Shown here in pieces: positions 11,694-23,165 of a stretch of 64,000 bases of DNA (its first letter is position 1; each line of letters opens with the position of its first letter). The translations under genes were made by a program, and so were the position numbers. Origin of the DNA: Zanthoxylum bungeanum (Eukaryota > Streptophyta > Magnoliopsida > Sapindales > Rutaceae); contig SKCR01033461.1 in the NCBI GenBank assembly GCA_019454045.1, positions 1 through 64,000 of the forward strand, written 5' to 3'. The notes under the pieces are model-generated. The model was not told the DNA's origin and did not search any database. It saw nothing but the letters and a program-made list of their open reading frames with translations.

Positions 11694-13260
11694 AGTGGTA
11701 AGTGGGAGGAAAGTAAAACTCGATGAAAATCGGAGTAATACTGTTCTAGCCACCGATTCCTTAACGGAACACAAACAGTTCATCAGGGATGAAATTGTAC
11801 CACAATCTTCAAATACACAAGAACCGCGTAAGTCGGAGAGAGTCAGAAAACAACCTGGGAGGTATGGGTTTCTGATCTCACCTCGTAAAGATGTCAATCT
11901 TATTGAGGAACACGAACCGGCTAAGTATGAGGAAGTGATACAAGGTATCGACTCCCTATTATGGCAAAGTGCCATGATGTCCGAAATGGATTCCATGTAT
12001 ACCAACCAAGTTTGGACACTGTTTGTTGTACCAGAAGGCATTGTGCCTATTTGTACTAAATAAGTCTTCAAGGAAGACATACATGGATGGCAACATACCA
12101 ACGTACAAAGCTAGGCTGTAGCGAAAAGGTATCGTTATCAACATTGTGTCGATTACGACGAAACCTTTTACTCGTTGTCATGGTCAAATCCATTTGGATA
12201 ATGCTTGCTAATGCTGCATGTTTCATTTATGAAATATGGCAGCTAGACGTCAAAACCGCTTTCCTTAAACGGAAACCTTTTGAAGGATGTTTACAACATC
12301 CTGACGGTTTTGTCATACCAAAACATGCAAACTATGTTTACAAGTTAATTTGATCCATTTATGGATTGAAACAAGCATTGCGTTTTTGGAACCAGCGTTT
12401 TGATGTAATCATAATGGTATATGATTTAATTCAAAACGAAAATGATTCTTGTGTATATAAGAAGGTTAGTGGGAGCGCACTGACAATGATTGTCCTATAT
12501 ATAATGATGACATATCATTTCTTGGAAATGACATTCCCATAATACAATCGGTGAAAGCTTGGCTTTCATGAAAATTCTCCGTAGATTACTTGGGAGAGAC
12601 AACCTTTATTCTAGGAATAAGGATCTACTGGATAGATCTAAAAGTTGTTGGCACTCTCCGAGAACTCGTACATTGAAAAGATGTATGTGACCTGGTGTCT
12701 TATAGGTTTTGAGCATATTGAGTCACAATCAAGCCAATCCAAGTGATAGTCACTGGATTGATGTTAAGAACTTCCTTAAGTATCTTAGACGAACTAATGA
12801 TGCGTTTTTAATTTATGGAGAAGGAGAACTTGAAATGACTGGGTTCAACTTTGCAAGTTTCCAAACCGACAAAAACGACTATAAGTCGTTATAAGGGTAC
12901 GATATAGTTTGAATAACGGAACAGCGAGCTAGAAATCTTCCAAGCAAGATACGGTTGCCGAATAAACAACAAAAACGGAATATTGCTATAGCTGAGGCAG
13001 TAATAGAAGTGATTTGGATCTATAATAATCCTAATTAGATTAGGTATAGTTCTGTTAGCTAGGCTACAACACATGCTAAGGAATTAATGGTCTCATCAAC
13101 GATCCAAATATATAATTCAATTCTTTCATCTGATTCGTCGGATCATACATCGTGGCGATGTGATGATCGAATAAATCGCATCAGATGATAACTTTGCAAA
13201 TCCGCTGATGAAAGCTATTTCTCAGCAGAAATTTGAGCGACCCGTACATAATTCAGGTGT
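11694..13260 (+). pseudogene. Copia reverse transcriptase and RNase H remnant
   Basis: The open stretch 11695-12063 covers the linker and RT start (EPRKSERVRKQPGRYGFL, then YEEVIQGIDSLLW, then MDSMYTNQVWTL). RT continues in other frames: WQLDVKTAFLKR, HPDGFVIPKHAN, SIYGLKQALRFWNQRFD and ENDSCVYKKVSGSA. The catalytic YVDD box is corrupted near 12495-12515. RNase H traces run to about 13250, ending near the LTR. At least six frame changes or stops. Confidence 0.85.
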
Positions 13261-13287
13261 AGGACACTTGAGTGATTGACTATAGGC

Positions 13288-13298
13288 CAAGTGGGAGA
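13288..13298 (+). other. Copia polypurine tract
   Basis: AAGTGGGAGAT directly precedes the 3' LTR start at 13300. The same tract precedes the LTR at 24253. This is the standard position for plus-strand priming. Confidence 0.85.
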
Positions 13299-13299
13299 T

Positions 13300-15256
13300 T
13301 GTTGGACAATTATGACCCATAGCATCACTATTTATACAGAACCTGGTGTTGTTATACAAATTAACTATGTGACAAAGGAAATTGCTATTTTATCTTTTGT
13401 AATTGGATTACCGAGATATATAAATGATAAAAGTCCATATGATTAGTTCCGGATTAATAAGATATGAGACAATATCAATCCACCAAGGTTTAATCATTAA
13501 AATATCCATAGTCGTAGTATTATCGAGATTGGACATCGATAATGCGGAATAGACTAGTATTACACGTGTGCGTGTTATGGGAGTATAACGACATAGTTCT
13601 CATATATTTAAGTATTGGATACTTATGCAAGTGTGATAGGAGGTTGTGTTTACCGATGGTACTGAAACAGCTTCGCTCTGGATAGACCCTTCGGAATTCC
13701 ATTGGTAGTATGACTATGTGTCTATGGAAGTCCGAATCAGGGTAGGTGTATTTGGTCTTAACCTGAGACTTGCATCGGTAATACTTGCAACAATCAATAT
13801 ACTTTGGTTTTGGTCGTCCGACGCTTTAACAGGTTCTGTGTTTGCCTCTTCTGGGTATATTGAGAATCGTAGTGTATTGGGTGTGATGTCAAGATGGAAG
13901 TATCACTTCAGTCATATGAATATGATGATCATGTAGGATACGGAACTAGTACTCTTATGTACTGCAGTCATCGGGATAATATGACTATGTCATCCTTATC
14001 TGATTATAGAGACTAGTTACCAGAGATCCCATATATGCTCCGTACGGGGAAGACACAATTCCAGCCCCAGGCATTGCATATGACATCCGATATTGGATCG
14101 CTATACGCAATACTATGTATACTACGCCTGACATAGATTATATATTCCTTTAAGAATATTTCTGGAGAATTGGTAGGCACGGTGCTTTGGTAGAAGCCAA
14201 CCATGTCTTGTAAATCGGTAAGAACGTGGTACTAGGTACGCACTTATTCGGATATTCCGATGACCAGATTTACTGCCAACATATCCAGGGATCTCATAGG
14301 TCGCTTCCCGAAGATTCACCGATGACGTATGACTCGCACATAATTAATCTGGGATTAATTATAAGAGAGAAAATTAATCTAGGATTAATTACAGAGAAAT
14401 TTTATCTGGGATAAAATTCTATTTAAAGAGAGAGAACGATTAATTCAGAATTAATCGATAAAATAATATATTTGATATTTTAAACGAAATTAGATTTCGA
14501 CGCGGAATTAAAATTAGATTTTAAGTCGGGCTAACGAGTTAATTTAGAATTAATTCGCTAGCGACGTGAATAGTAATTTTGCTAGGCATAATTATTTAAT
14601 TAAATTTGATTTAATTACGTCGCAACGGAAAATTCATTAATTCAGAATTAGCGAACCGATCCCGGGAGTGTTTGCGGGCCCACTTGGATTTTGAATTAAA
14701 GTGGGGCCCACAAGTCACATCACGCGTCACATCATTAGTCACTCAAGTGATGGAAGTCTTGTCACTTTTTGGTGATTAACATCTTGTCATTTTTTTTATT
14801 GATGGGGGTTGTTGGAGGCATTGATGACTTGTACCAATTTTTGGAAAATTGGTAAATGGTATTTGATTTTGGAAATCAAATACACAACACACATTTTCCA
14901 TTATCTCTCTCTTTTTCTCTCCATGGCCGAATGGCATTTCCTTTTTTTTCTCTCTAGTTAGGCGTGAACCTAGGGTTCATTCTCTTTGATTTTTGATTCA
15001 AAATAATGAATGCTAGCACATCCAATGAGTCATTCAAAGGTGATAGGGAAACCAATCATTGAGCTTAGAATCAACACACAAAGCTTGAAGCTTGAAGATC
15101 AACACAAGGGCTTGGCCGAATTCATCAAGGAGGAAAATTTTTGTGTTCGACGCATCCAAAATCCGATCAAAGTGAGTATTTTCCGCATTCTTACTTTGTT
15201 GTATTCACATGTTTCATTGCTTAATTTGATATTGGTTTGACCTAGAAAACCTAACA
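13300..15256 (+). repeat. 3' LTR of the nested Copia (full length)
   Basis: 1957 bp, TGTTGGACAATTATGACCC to AACCTAACA. At 14341-14420 it contains about three copies of a ~30-bp unit, AATTAATCTGGGATTAATTA and relatives. The end of the LTR (14851-15256) matches the end of the 5' LTR. The ORF at 15010-15240 repeats the one at 6848-7078 because both lie in LTR ends; it is not a gene. Confidence 0.9.
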
Positions 15257-17161
15257 CCATGGACTACACCTCCTCTTGCATCAAGTAGTCAGGAGGCTGG
15301 TCCAAACACTGGTCCTCCTCTACAAGGGACTACTGCCCCAATAATACCCCGATGGGGAATAAATCCTTGTGGTATTGGCCCACACTTAGGGCCGAACGTG
15401 GTACAACATGAAGTAGTGTTGCCCCAAGGTTTACAGACACAGGGTCACGACCATGTCCCATTTGTAAGGGGACCACAACCACCGCCTGTAAGGGTGCCAT
15501 TCAATGTCAGTAATATGTTAAGAGAACAAATGACCGAGATTCTCCAAAATCAGTTCGGTCTGGGGGTGAGGCCAATTCGGCCGAGATATCAGAAACTGTA
15601 TCCGGAGTGGATCGATTTAGCATATCCATGGCCTAGGAATTACAAAATACCAGAATTTTCTCTGTTTACAGGGTCTGGAGAAGTTTCCACAATAGAACAC
15701 ATAGTGCGATTTACCCTTCAGTGTGGAGAGACGAACGATTTCCATAAGCTGAGATTATTTCACGGCTCGTTGTCAGGAATAGTTTTTTCCTGGTATATCA
15801 GTCTGCCACCCAATTCGGTGGAGAATTGGCACCAAATGGAGCAGTTGTTCCATGCACAATTCTATAAAACCGAATTTGAAGTAACTCTGGCCGATTTGGA
15901 AAATTTGAGGCAGTTGCCAGGAGAATGGGCCGAAACGTTCTTACAAAGATTCAAAGCGGCTCGAGGTCGATGCCATGTACATTTACCAGAAAAAGAATTC
16001 TTGAAAATCGCTCAAAGTTGTCTTAGTTTTGACTTGAAAAAGAAGTTTCAAGATCGAGAGTTATGAGACCTTCATCAACTCACCACTAGCGTAGTGCGAT
16101 ATGAACGGTTATTGAGAGAGGAAGAGCAAATGAAGAACGCTAGTAAGAGAACTTATTACAAGAATGTGAACTATGAGATTGGCGAAATGAGTGTTGAATC
16201 AGCTGACTTATGCCTAGCCGAATTAATTAAAGGAAAGCCATATATTTGCAAGACGTGGGCCGAACCACGTACCGAAGTAGAAAATGACAAAAAGAGAATG
16301 AGTTTTGCTTTTGACATCACTAAGGTTGATGCTATATTTGATCAACTATACAAAGATAAGCAAATTAGGTTGAGCGACCGCCGCAAATTTCCAAGCCCTG
16401 AACAAATCAGTGGCAAAAAGTACTGTAAGTGGCATAATGCATGGTCTCATTCAACTAACAGTTGTCTTGTTTTTCGAAATATATTGCAGGACGCTATAGA
16501 ATCTAGACGAATAACGTTCGAGAAAATGATGACAGTGGATGAAAACCCTTTCCCAAAGCCGTTGGAGTTGAATATGATCAACTCTGACCTCACTAGAATG
16601 GATTTACCAAAATTCAAGCTGGTTCTAGATGAGGATCAAAACGGTCATCGCCCTAGTGCTCTTGAAATGATAGAAGCGCCCCAAGAAGGAAGGGTTCCAC
16701 AAAATCTGTGTGTATGCTGCCAGAGCAGTATAGAATGGATGAAAGAACTGGAAGAAACCTGTGAAAAGAAGCCATTGAAAAATGAGTCAGTAGCATGGCA
16801 GCCAAGAACCTTCGCACCAAGGTTCTATGGAGAACATTCAAACTTCGTCCAAAATATCAGGACGTTTAGGCCGAAGATTCATCGGCCCAATGTGTGGCAT
16901 TCGTACCATCGGCCACATTCGTACCATCGGCCAGGGAAGAGCTATCCTCATGTGGATGAAATGACAAGGACACAATTGAGACGACATCAAAGGAATTACG
17001 GCCGTAGGATGCGCCAACGATATGAAGTGGAAGCTACCACTGACCATAGTCTTACCCCTGCGAGAAGAAAGCCAGCTGCGGACGTCAAGGATAGCAGTGG
17101 CAAAGAGAAAATCGACACAAGTTGTAAAGAGCGTACCAAATTCGATCGACGAAAGAAATAG
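15257..17161 (+). pseudogene. Tat-type Gag (second half), one nonsense codon inside
   Basis: The frame coming from 6497 runs on to 16063, meets TGA at 16064-16066, then stays open in the same frame to TAG at 17159. The capsid-like domain reads YPEWIDLAYPWPRNYKIPEF, then WYISLPPNSVENW, FHAQFYK and LPGEWAETFLQRFKAA. After the TGA come YERLLREEEQMKN, then KYCKWHNAWSHSTNSCLVFR, a Cys/His motif found in this Gag family. The TGA stands where relatives have Arg in an R-D-L motif, consistent with CGA to TGA decay. Apart from these stops, gag is the best preserved part of the element. Confidence 0.88.
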
Positions 17162-18062
17162 GATGAGACAGATGATGAAGAACCACCCATTGTGATTCAG
17201 TTTGGCAGCATGCCCCCGGTCGTGGCTAATCATTACCTATTGTCTGAAAAGTTCAAGGGAGACAATAATGGGACCCCTGGGATGAGTGAGGATATCTACG
17301 ACGGTGAGGAGACAGAATTCACAACACTCGCCATAAACGACAGATGAGTCTCGGATGAAGAGCTGACCGATGTAGAGGAAGAAATAAATATAAGAACCGA
17401 AGCACGAAAAAGGGTGACAACACAGAATCAGTTTCTCAAAGAGTTATACGAAGCCGGAAACTCGGCCATTGGGACATTAGGAGAAGACTTGGGGCGATTT
17501 CCATATCTCGTGCTATACAGAAGACCCAAAATAAGACGGATCATAACCAGAGTCAAGAAACAAAGGATATTCACCCGTAATGCCTCCCGTGATGGGTCGA
17601 TCACATTGCCATCTTCCGGATGGGACGAGGAGGAAGACACATCTCAAATAAATACAAGTAACCAGCAAACAATGGAAATAGGAATATCAGGGAAAGTAAC
17701 ATTTCCAAGACCACCACAGCAAATGACAAAGCATCTCCGACCGTTTTACGTAAAAGCAAAGGCAAATGGAATACCCGTCACCAAGGTGTTAATCGATAAA
17801 GGAGCGGCCATTAACGCTATTCCAGTTAGGATGTTGGGGCGATTAGCAAAATCAGAGGACGATCACATCCCTACAGAAGTAGTGCTTACGAGTTTCAATG
17901 GAGGAGCAACGACAGCTAAATGAGTCATCTCATTAGACTTACAGGTGGGGAGCACTACTAAGACAATAATGTTTTTTATTATAGACGGACCAACCACATA
18001 TAACATACTTCTGGGATGAGATTGGATCCACGACAGCCGAGGTATTCCTTCGTCCCTCCATC
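17162..18062 (+). pseudogene. Tat-type aspartic protease region
   Basis: It is still in the gag frame, open at 17414-17923. The active-site strand reads VLIDKGAAINAIP, where this lineage normally has ID[GT]GAA.N; the catalytic Asp is kept but the next residue is Lys. Farther on, TSFNGG and IIDGPTTYNILLG followed by stop and DWIH match the protease C-terminal part. Stops at about 17345, 17921 and 18018 are TGA, at least two of them at expected Arg positions. Confidence 0.82.
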
Positions 18063-18619
18063 AATGTCTGTTTTTTGGAATCAGAAAGACGAAGTGGAAG
18101 TAGTACACGCCGATAATAGACCCTTCACAGTATAGATGAATTCGGCAAATATTTCATGTATGAGGGAAATTACGGGACGGCTAGAGTGCTAAATGAAGTG
18201 GGGAATCCATCCATAGTGGCAAAAAATGACGAGCCATACACCACAGAGTTGTTAAATGATTTGTTCGCATAAACAAGACCAACTATAATGGCTTTCGAAA
18301 GGCCAACATCTGGCCATGAGACCAGCAATTCAAATGAAGAAGAGCGAACAAACTAGAGAACAAGCCGCGCTCGCGCCACCAGAACCAACTTAATGGCTTA
18401 TATGACGGAACATGAAGTTGAAGCCGATGCCCAGGCTACAATTTCGGCCTTAAAGTGGAATTTAATAACGCAACAGACGGAAGATAGAATAAGAGAGGCA
18501 TGCGAGGTGGATTATTTGAATGAAGGAAATGAATGGGATGAATGACCAAAATAGGAAGAAGAATACGCTCTGAATAGACGTCATAAGGCAAACATTACAA
18601 GGGTACAAGACGTTTTAGA

Positions 18620-19640
18620 ATAAGTGAACCTGGGAGAAGAGAACAACAAGCGCAATACTTATATCAGTAAGAAACTGGACACCCAGGTACGCGAAAAACT
18701 AATTTCTATCTTAAGAAAGTGTAAAGGTTATTTTGCTTGGGACTACGACGAAATGTCTGGTTTAGATAAAACTTTGGTAGAACATAGGTTTCCTATTATG
18801 CCAAACCATAAGCCATATAAACAACCCCTCGGAGGTTTGCACCCAATGTCATGTCTGACATTAAAAAAGAAGTCGAGCGCCTTTTGAAGGCAAAGTTCAT
18901 TAGAACCACCAGATATGTAGAATGGTTGTCAAATGTTGTCATTGTCATGAAGAAGAATGAAAATTAAGAATATGTATAAACTTTAGAAATTTAAATTTGG
19001 CAACACCAAAAGACCAATACCTTATGCCTACGATAGATTCCTTAGTGGACTCCACATGAGGATACCAAATGTATTCTTTTATGGATGGGTATGCAGGGTA
19101 TAACCAAATCTACATCGCGAAAAATGATATCCATAAAATGGATTTTAGATGCCCGGGGTCTTTAGGATGTTATGAGTGGGTGGTAATGCCGTTCGGCCTG
19201 AAAAACGCAGGAGCCATTTACTAACGGGCCATGAACTTGATTTTCCATGATCTGATCAATAATTTTGTAGAAGTTTATGTAGACGACATAGTAGTAAAAT
19301 CTATGGCCATGGATAAGCATTAAATCATTTGACAATTGCCTTCGAACGAATGAGGAAATTCAAACTAAAGCTTAATCCTGCCAAATGTGCCTTCGGGGTT
19401 AGTGCAGGGAATTTTTTTGGTTTTCTAGTTCATCAGCGAGGAATTGAAATTGATGTCAATAAACCTCGGGCGATCACGGAAGCAGAATCGTCCTGGAACA
19501 TAAAAGAGTTACAAAGATTTCTAGGGCAAGTCAATTTTTTAAGGAGGTTCATTTCAAATTGTGCAGGAAAAACTAAAGCTTTCTCATCCCTACTAAGGCT
19601 AAAAGAAAAGGACGAATTCTTCTAGACCGAAGAGCATCAA
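18620..19640 (+). pseudogene. Tat-type reverse transcriptase
   Basis: Text in several frames: CKGYFAWDYDEMSGLDKTLV, HRFPIMPNHKPYKQP, YVEWLSNVVIVMKKN, a fingers/palm part (FYGWVCRV region), VVMPFGLKNAGAIY, and the catalytic box VYVDDIVVKS at about 19270-19299. Connection-domain text follows at 19329-19625 (FERMRKFKLKLNPAKCAFGV, GFLVHQRGIEI, LQRFLGQVNFLRRFI). The active-site Asp pair is intact but stops and frameshifts split the domain. A stop replaces Gln in the motif after NAGAIY and Trp near 19624. Confidence 0.88.
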
Positions 19641-19999
19641 GAAGCTTTCGAGAGCCTGAAGAATTATTTATCGAAGCCGCCGGTGATGGTACCCCCTGTT
19701 CCAGGACGGCCAGTGAAGCTCTACATATCCGCTGAAGAGCAATCTATAGCTGGAATAATCGTACATGACGATAATATATGTGTGGAAAGAGCCATTTATT
19801 ATCTCAGTAGACAATTGTTGAAATATGAATGTAATTACTCTCCAATGGAAAAATTGTGTTTGGCTTTGTATTTCACATGTACTAAATTACGCGCCTATCT
19901 GAGGCCGACCATTGTGTATTTAATTACAAAAATAAATATAGTGAAATACATTTCTCTCGTCCCATTTTATATCAAAGAGTAGGATTTTGGTCTCTATCA
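19641..19999 (+). pseudogene. RT-linked RNase H of the Tat-type element
   Basis: Text: PVPGRPVKLYISAEEQSIAG, RAIYYLSRQLLKYECNYSPM, EKLCLALYFTCTKLRAYLRP. This is the RT_RNaseH_2 type domain that follows Gypsy RT. It loses frame near 19980. Confidence 0.8.
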
Positions 20000-20530
20000 T
20001 TGTCAGAATTCGACATACGGCATGAGCCCCAAAAGGCCGTAAAAAATCAGGCCCTTGTGGATTTTTTAGCTGATCACCCTTGCTTAAGCACTACCAAAGA
20101 AATAGAGATGGAAATAGATGAATGCGGCTTAAAACCGTGGACGATGTATTTTGACGGATCTAGTACATCAAAAGGGGCAGGAATGGGATTAGTCTTTATC
20201 AGTCATTTGGGATAATCTTTCCGCTTCATCGTCAACTTGGACGAATATTGTACCAACAATCAGGATGAATGCGAGGCTTTAATATTTGGTTTAGAGATCC
20301 TCTTTGATATGAGAGTAAAAAATATGTCCATTAAAGGGGATTCACAACTAGTGATCCAACAAGTGACGGGAGTCTTTAAATGCCAGAGCTCGTCGGTAAT
20401 AGCACTGTTAGATATAGCTAAAAAACTGCTAGATCAATTTGACTTCGTAGAGTGTGAGCAAGTCTCAAGGACGAAGAATGAGGTGGCTAATGAACTGGCC
20501 CAAGCAGCCTCAGGGTATAAACAGACAAGT
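20000..20530 (+). pseudogene. Second, archaeal-type RNase H of the Tat lineage
   Basis: MYFDGSSTSKGAGMGLVFIS carries the first catalytic Asp. After a stop (20213-20215), CTNNQDECEALIFGLEI has the Glu and KGDSQLVIQQV the next Asp; the C-terminal NEVANELAQAAS segment contains the last acidic region. An extra RNase H of this kind is specific to Tat/Ogre Gypsy elements among plant LTR retrotransposons. Apart from one stop and a frame change the domain is readable throughout. Confidence 0.85.
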
Positions 20531-20759
20531 ATGGATGGCATATACCGGAGAGAGGAGGCCAAACCAGCTCTGGTACGACAAATGAGTGAAGTGAACATTA
20601 TGGTCACTGAAAACCAAGATGAAGATCAAAATGAGGACGACTGGAGAAGAGAGATTAGAGAATTATTGAAGCAACCAGAAAATGGGAAAAATCGAAAGCT
20701 AAAACTAAAAGCCTTAAACTTCGTGGTATCAGGAGACATATTGTACAAGAAAACGTCAG

Positions 20760-21915
20760 GATGGTATATTGTTAAAATGTGTAGGACCATCAGAAGCCAA
20801 GACCATTATGGCCGAAGTACATGAATGGGTCTGTGGGGCTCATCAGGCCGGAGTAAAGAAGAGATGGTTAATCATAAGGAGCGTATATTATTGGCCAAAA
20901 ATGGGAGAATCATACACATTGTACGCTAATGGATGCGTAGCTTGCCAGAAATATGGACCCATTCAAAGAGCGCCAGCAACAGAAATGGTCTCAGTCATTA
21001 AGCCATCCATTCATGGGATGGGCGATCGATTTGATAGGAAAAATCTACCCAGCATCTAGTAAAAGACACACCTTCATCATCGTCGCCACGAATTTGTTTA
21101 CCATGTTGGTGGAAGCAATTCCAGTGAGAGAAATTTCCCAAGAACAAATAATCAAGTTCATAAAAGAGCATATCATCCATCGATTCGGTATCCCTCAGAC
21201 ATTAATGGTGGACGATGGTACTTCTCTGAACGGCGAAAAAGTTAAGTGTTTCCTGAAGGAATATGGGATCCAGTTAATAAACACTACTCCATATTACCCC
21301 CAGTCAAATTGCCAGACGGAATCGTCCAATAAATTCCTTAAAGGGTTGATTCGAAATATGATAATGGACAATGCCAGACAATGGGACGAATGTTTAAGTC
21401 AAGCTTTATGGGCATACAAGATGTCACCCCGAACAAGTACCTCGATCACACCGTTCCAACTAGTATATGGTCAGGAGGCCGTACTACCGGTTGAAATCAA
21501 TGTTAAATCTACGAGTGTAATGTTACAAAAGGAGTTGACAAAAGAAAACTACAGTGAAGCGATGATCCAAAATTTATTAGAGTTGGATGACATCAAATGC
21601 GATGTCATTAACCGTTTGGAAGCACAACAGACAAAGATGGCTAAAGAGTACAACCGAAAAGTCATAGCCAAATCATTCAGAAAAGGGGAGTTAGTATGGA
21701 AAATCATACTACCATTGGGTACCAAGAACCCTGCATATGGCAAGTGGTCGCCTAATTGGGAAGGCCCATTCGAGGTGGAAAATGTATTGCCAAATGGGGC
21801 CTACCATTTAAGGAGTTTGAATGGAGAATTGCATGCCAGAGCGATAAACGGCAAGTACTTGAAAAAATATATGCTTTCGTTATGGGAACATGAGAATGTA
21901 ACGTCCTCCAGGTAA
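20760..21915 (+). pseudogene. Tat-type integrase, nearly complete
   Basis: The zinc-binding part (HEWVCGAHQAGVKKRW, YYWPKM, CVACQKYG) sits in the frame 20769-21059. The core and C-terminus are open in another frame, 20953-21915. Catalytic residues are visible: Asp in WAIDLIGK, Asp in LMVDDGTSLN (usually DNGTQF) and Glu in NCQTESSNK. The C-terminal part has SPRTSTSITPFQLVYGQEAV and a GELVWK / WSPNWEGPFEV / NGAYHL barrel-like segment. A single frameshift between the zinc finger and core would be enough to break it. Confidence 0.88.
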
Positions 21916-22041
21916 AGAAAAAGGACGATAAACAAATAAGTAACTAAATAAACGATGCAACTTCATTGATTATGGACAACAATGTCCCAAAAGTTACAAA
22001 CAAAGGACGATGCAACATCATAACAGTGCATAAATACATGA

Positions 22042-22416
22042 TCAGTCATTAGTCGAGGGCCGTCGAAAATCTGCGGTCGAATCCTTCATAGCTGAGAACG
22101 TGTCCCTCAATAGATGCCACTCCTTCTGCATCTCTAAATCTGCTACTGCTAGATCAGTCAGGTTTTTCTCAAAATCAACCTGGGCCAAGTCTTTGTACTC
22201 TGTCAAGAAAGTGTTCACCTCCGTTAATTGAGAGGCAATGGTTCTCATTTTGGCCTCTTTCCTCATACGACTCTCTTGGATAAGGCGCTGGATCTCCTGT
22301 AATTGTCGTTCTAAGTCCAGCAATACCGATTCCTCAATCACCATTTCGTCTGTGGTTTCCCATAGAGTCTGGCGAAGGGTGTTGAGGGAATCACGTAGAC
22401 TTTCCTTCTTTGCCAT
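22042..22416 (-). CDS. Antisense ORF downstream of pol (coiled-coil protein)
   Basis: 124 codons, intact, reading against the element. It begins MAKKESLRDSLNTLRQTLW and ends FRRPSTND. Heptad-like leucines and many charged residues (LDLERQLQEIQRLIQESRMR, and a second run near the C-terminus) suggest a coiled coil; no enzyme motif is visible. Position and orientation match the antisense ORF known from Tat-branch Gypsy elements such as Grande and relatives, between integrase and 3' LTR. It is the only ORF in this element without a lesion. Function is unknown. The sequence upstream on the minus strand (22417-22700) would hold its promoter. Confidence 0.65.
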   Translation of the reverse strand: MAKKESLRDSLNTLRQTLWETTDEMVIEESVLLDLERQLQEIQRLIQESRMRKEAKMRTIASQLTEVNTFLTEYKDLAQVDFEKNLTDLAVADLEMQKEWHLLRDTFSAMKDSTADFRRPSTND

Positions 22417-23165
22417 TGAAGAACGAAGCCCAACCTTTTGACTATGTATGTTTCGATAAAGCCGAAACCTACGTGAAACTACCCTGTCACCCTAAAATTC
22501 ACTCATACCTGCCCTTCACGCCACTTGCCCCCACACAAAACAAACATTCTTCACGCCCTTCTCACCAAGACGCCTAGCCACATCACGCCTCAACACATAC
22601 CCTTCACGCTAATAGCCTCTACGAAGGCAACCCATCACCCACAAGCCCTCAACTCAACGTCACATACCCCACTCAAACAGACAGCCAATTCACGCTCACG
22701 TTGCACCCTCTATCAGCGACAAATAGCCACTCAATCAGCCTCTTTCAACACGTCACTGCATTCAAACCTCAACGCCTCAAGCCTTCATCCATTACCTTCA
22801 TCCAGCACACTCACGCATCATCACTCAACAAACACGTCCATAAATCTGCCTCACCTACACTCAACGCCACCTGCCGCAAAACACACACTGCACTGCCTCA
22901 AAAACTGCCGCATATCCCATCTCTGTCCTGACCAGTTTAGTCACACAAATAACCCCTGAAACTGTCCAGAAACTGTCCCAAAACTGCACCAAAAAATTGT
23001 CCAGAAACCCCCTAAAAAATCATCAAAACAGCAGCCCAATTAGCCTTAAAACACGCCAAAATAGTCCCCCAAATTACCAAAAGACAGTGATCATAAAATA
23101 CAACGAAAATAGCAACGAAACGGAGTGAAAACAGCAGTCCAAACAGCGAAACAACGAGGAAAAAT
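22417..23165. other. C/A-rich 3' untranslated region before the LTR
   Basis: The plus strand is strongly biased toward C and A and almost free of G between about 22480 and 23060, with many CACGCC, CACATC and AAACTGTCC words (AACTGTCC repeats at about 22965-23010). The ORFs here (22525-22959 and 22701-22931) come from that bias and match nothing. It ends in a purine run, CGAGGAAAAA (23156-23165), which may be a polypurine tract for the LTR at 23166. Confidence 0.55.

Larger units (their letters stand above)
6498..15256 (+). mobile_element. Copia LTR retrotransposon nested in Tat gag
   Basis: The element begins TGTTGGACAATTATAACCC and ends CCTAACA. It is flanked by the perfect 5-bp duplication CCATG (6493-6497 and 15257-15261), which proves it inserted as a unit. 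It carries a 5' LTR (597 bp), initiator-Met-tRNA primer site, long leader, gag, protease, GAG-pre-integrase, RT and RNase H, polypurine tract and 3' LTR (1957 bp). Most of the integrase is missing where a foreign LTR sits at 10827-11693. Coding regions have many stops, so it is inactive. Confidence 0.92.
5558..23165 (+). mobile_element. Gypsy Tat-type LTR retrotransposon, split by a nested Copia
   Basis: Order on the plus strand: LTR (about 5558-6120), a primer-binding-site-like tract, gag start (6166-6497), the nested Copia (6498-15256), the rest of gag, then protease, RT, RNase H, a second archaeal-type RNase H, integrase and an antisense ORF (22042-22416). The second RNase H after the RT-linked one and the antisense ORF after pol are hallmarks of the Tat/Ogre branch of plant Gypsy elements. 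Across the Copia target site the gag frame is continuous (GVPPW then TTPPLASSS), so the two halves belong together. All main genes carry stops, so the copy is non-functional. The 3' LTR present at 23166 does not match the 5' LTR. Confidence 0.85.

Noticed and set aside
22525..22959. 144-codon plus-strand ORF, Ser/His/Thr-rich
   Set aside because: It follows strong C/A base bias; no domain, and an overlapping frame is open for the same reason.
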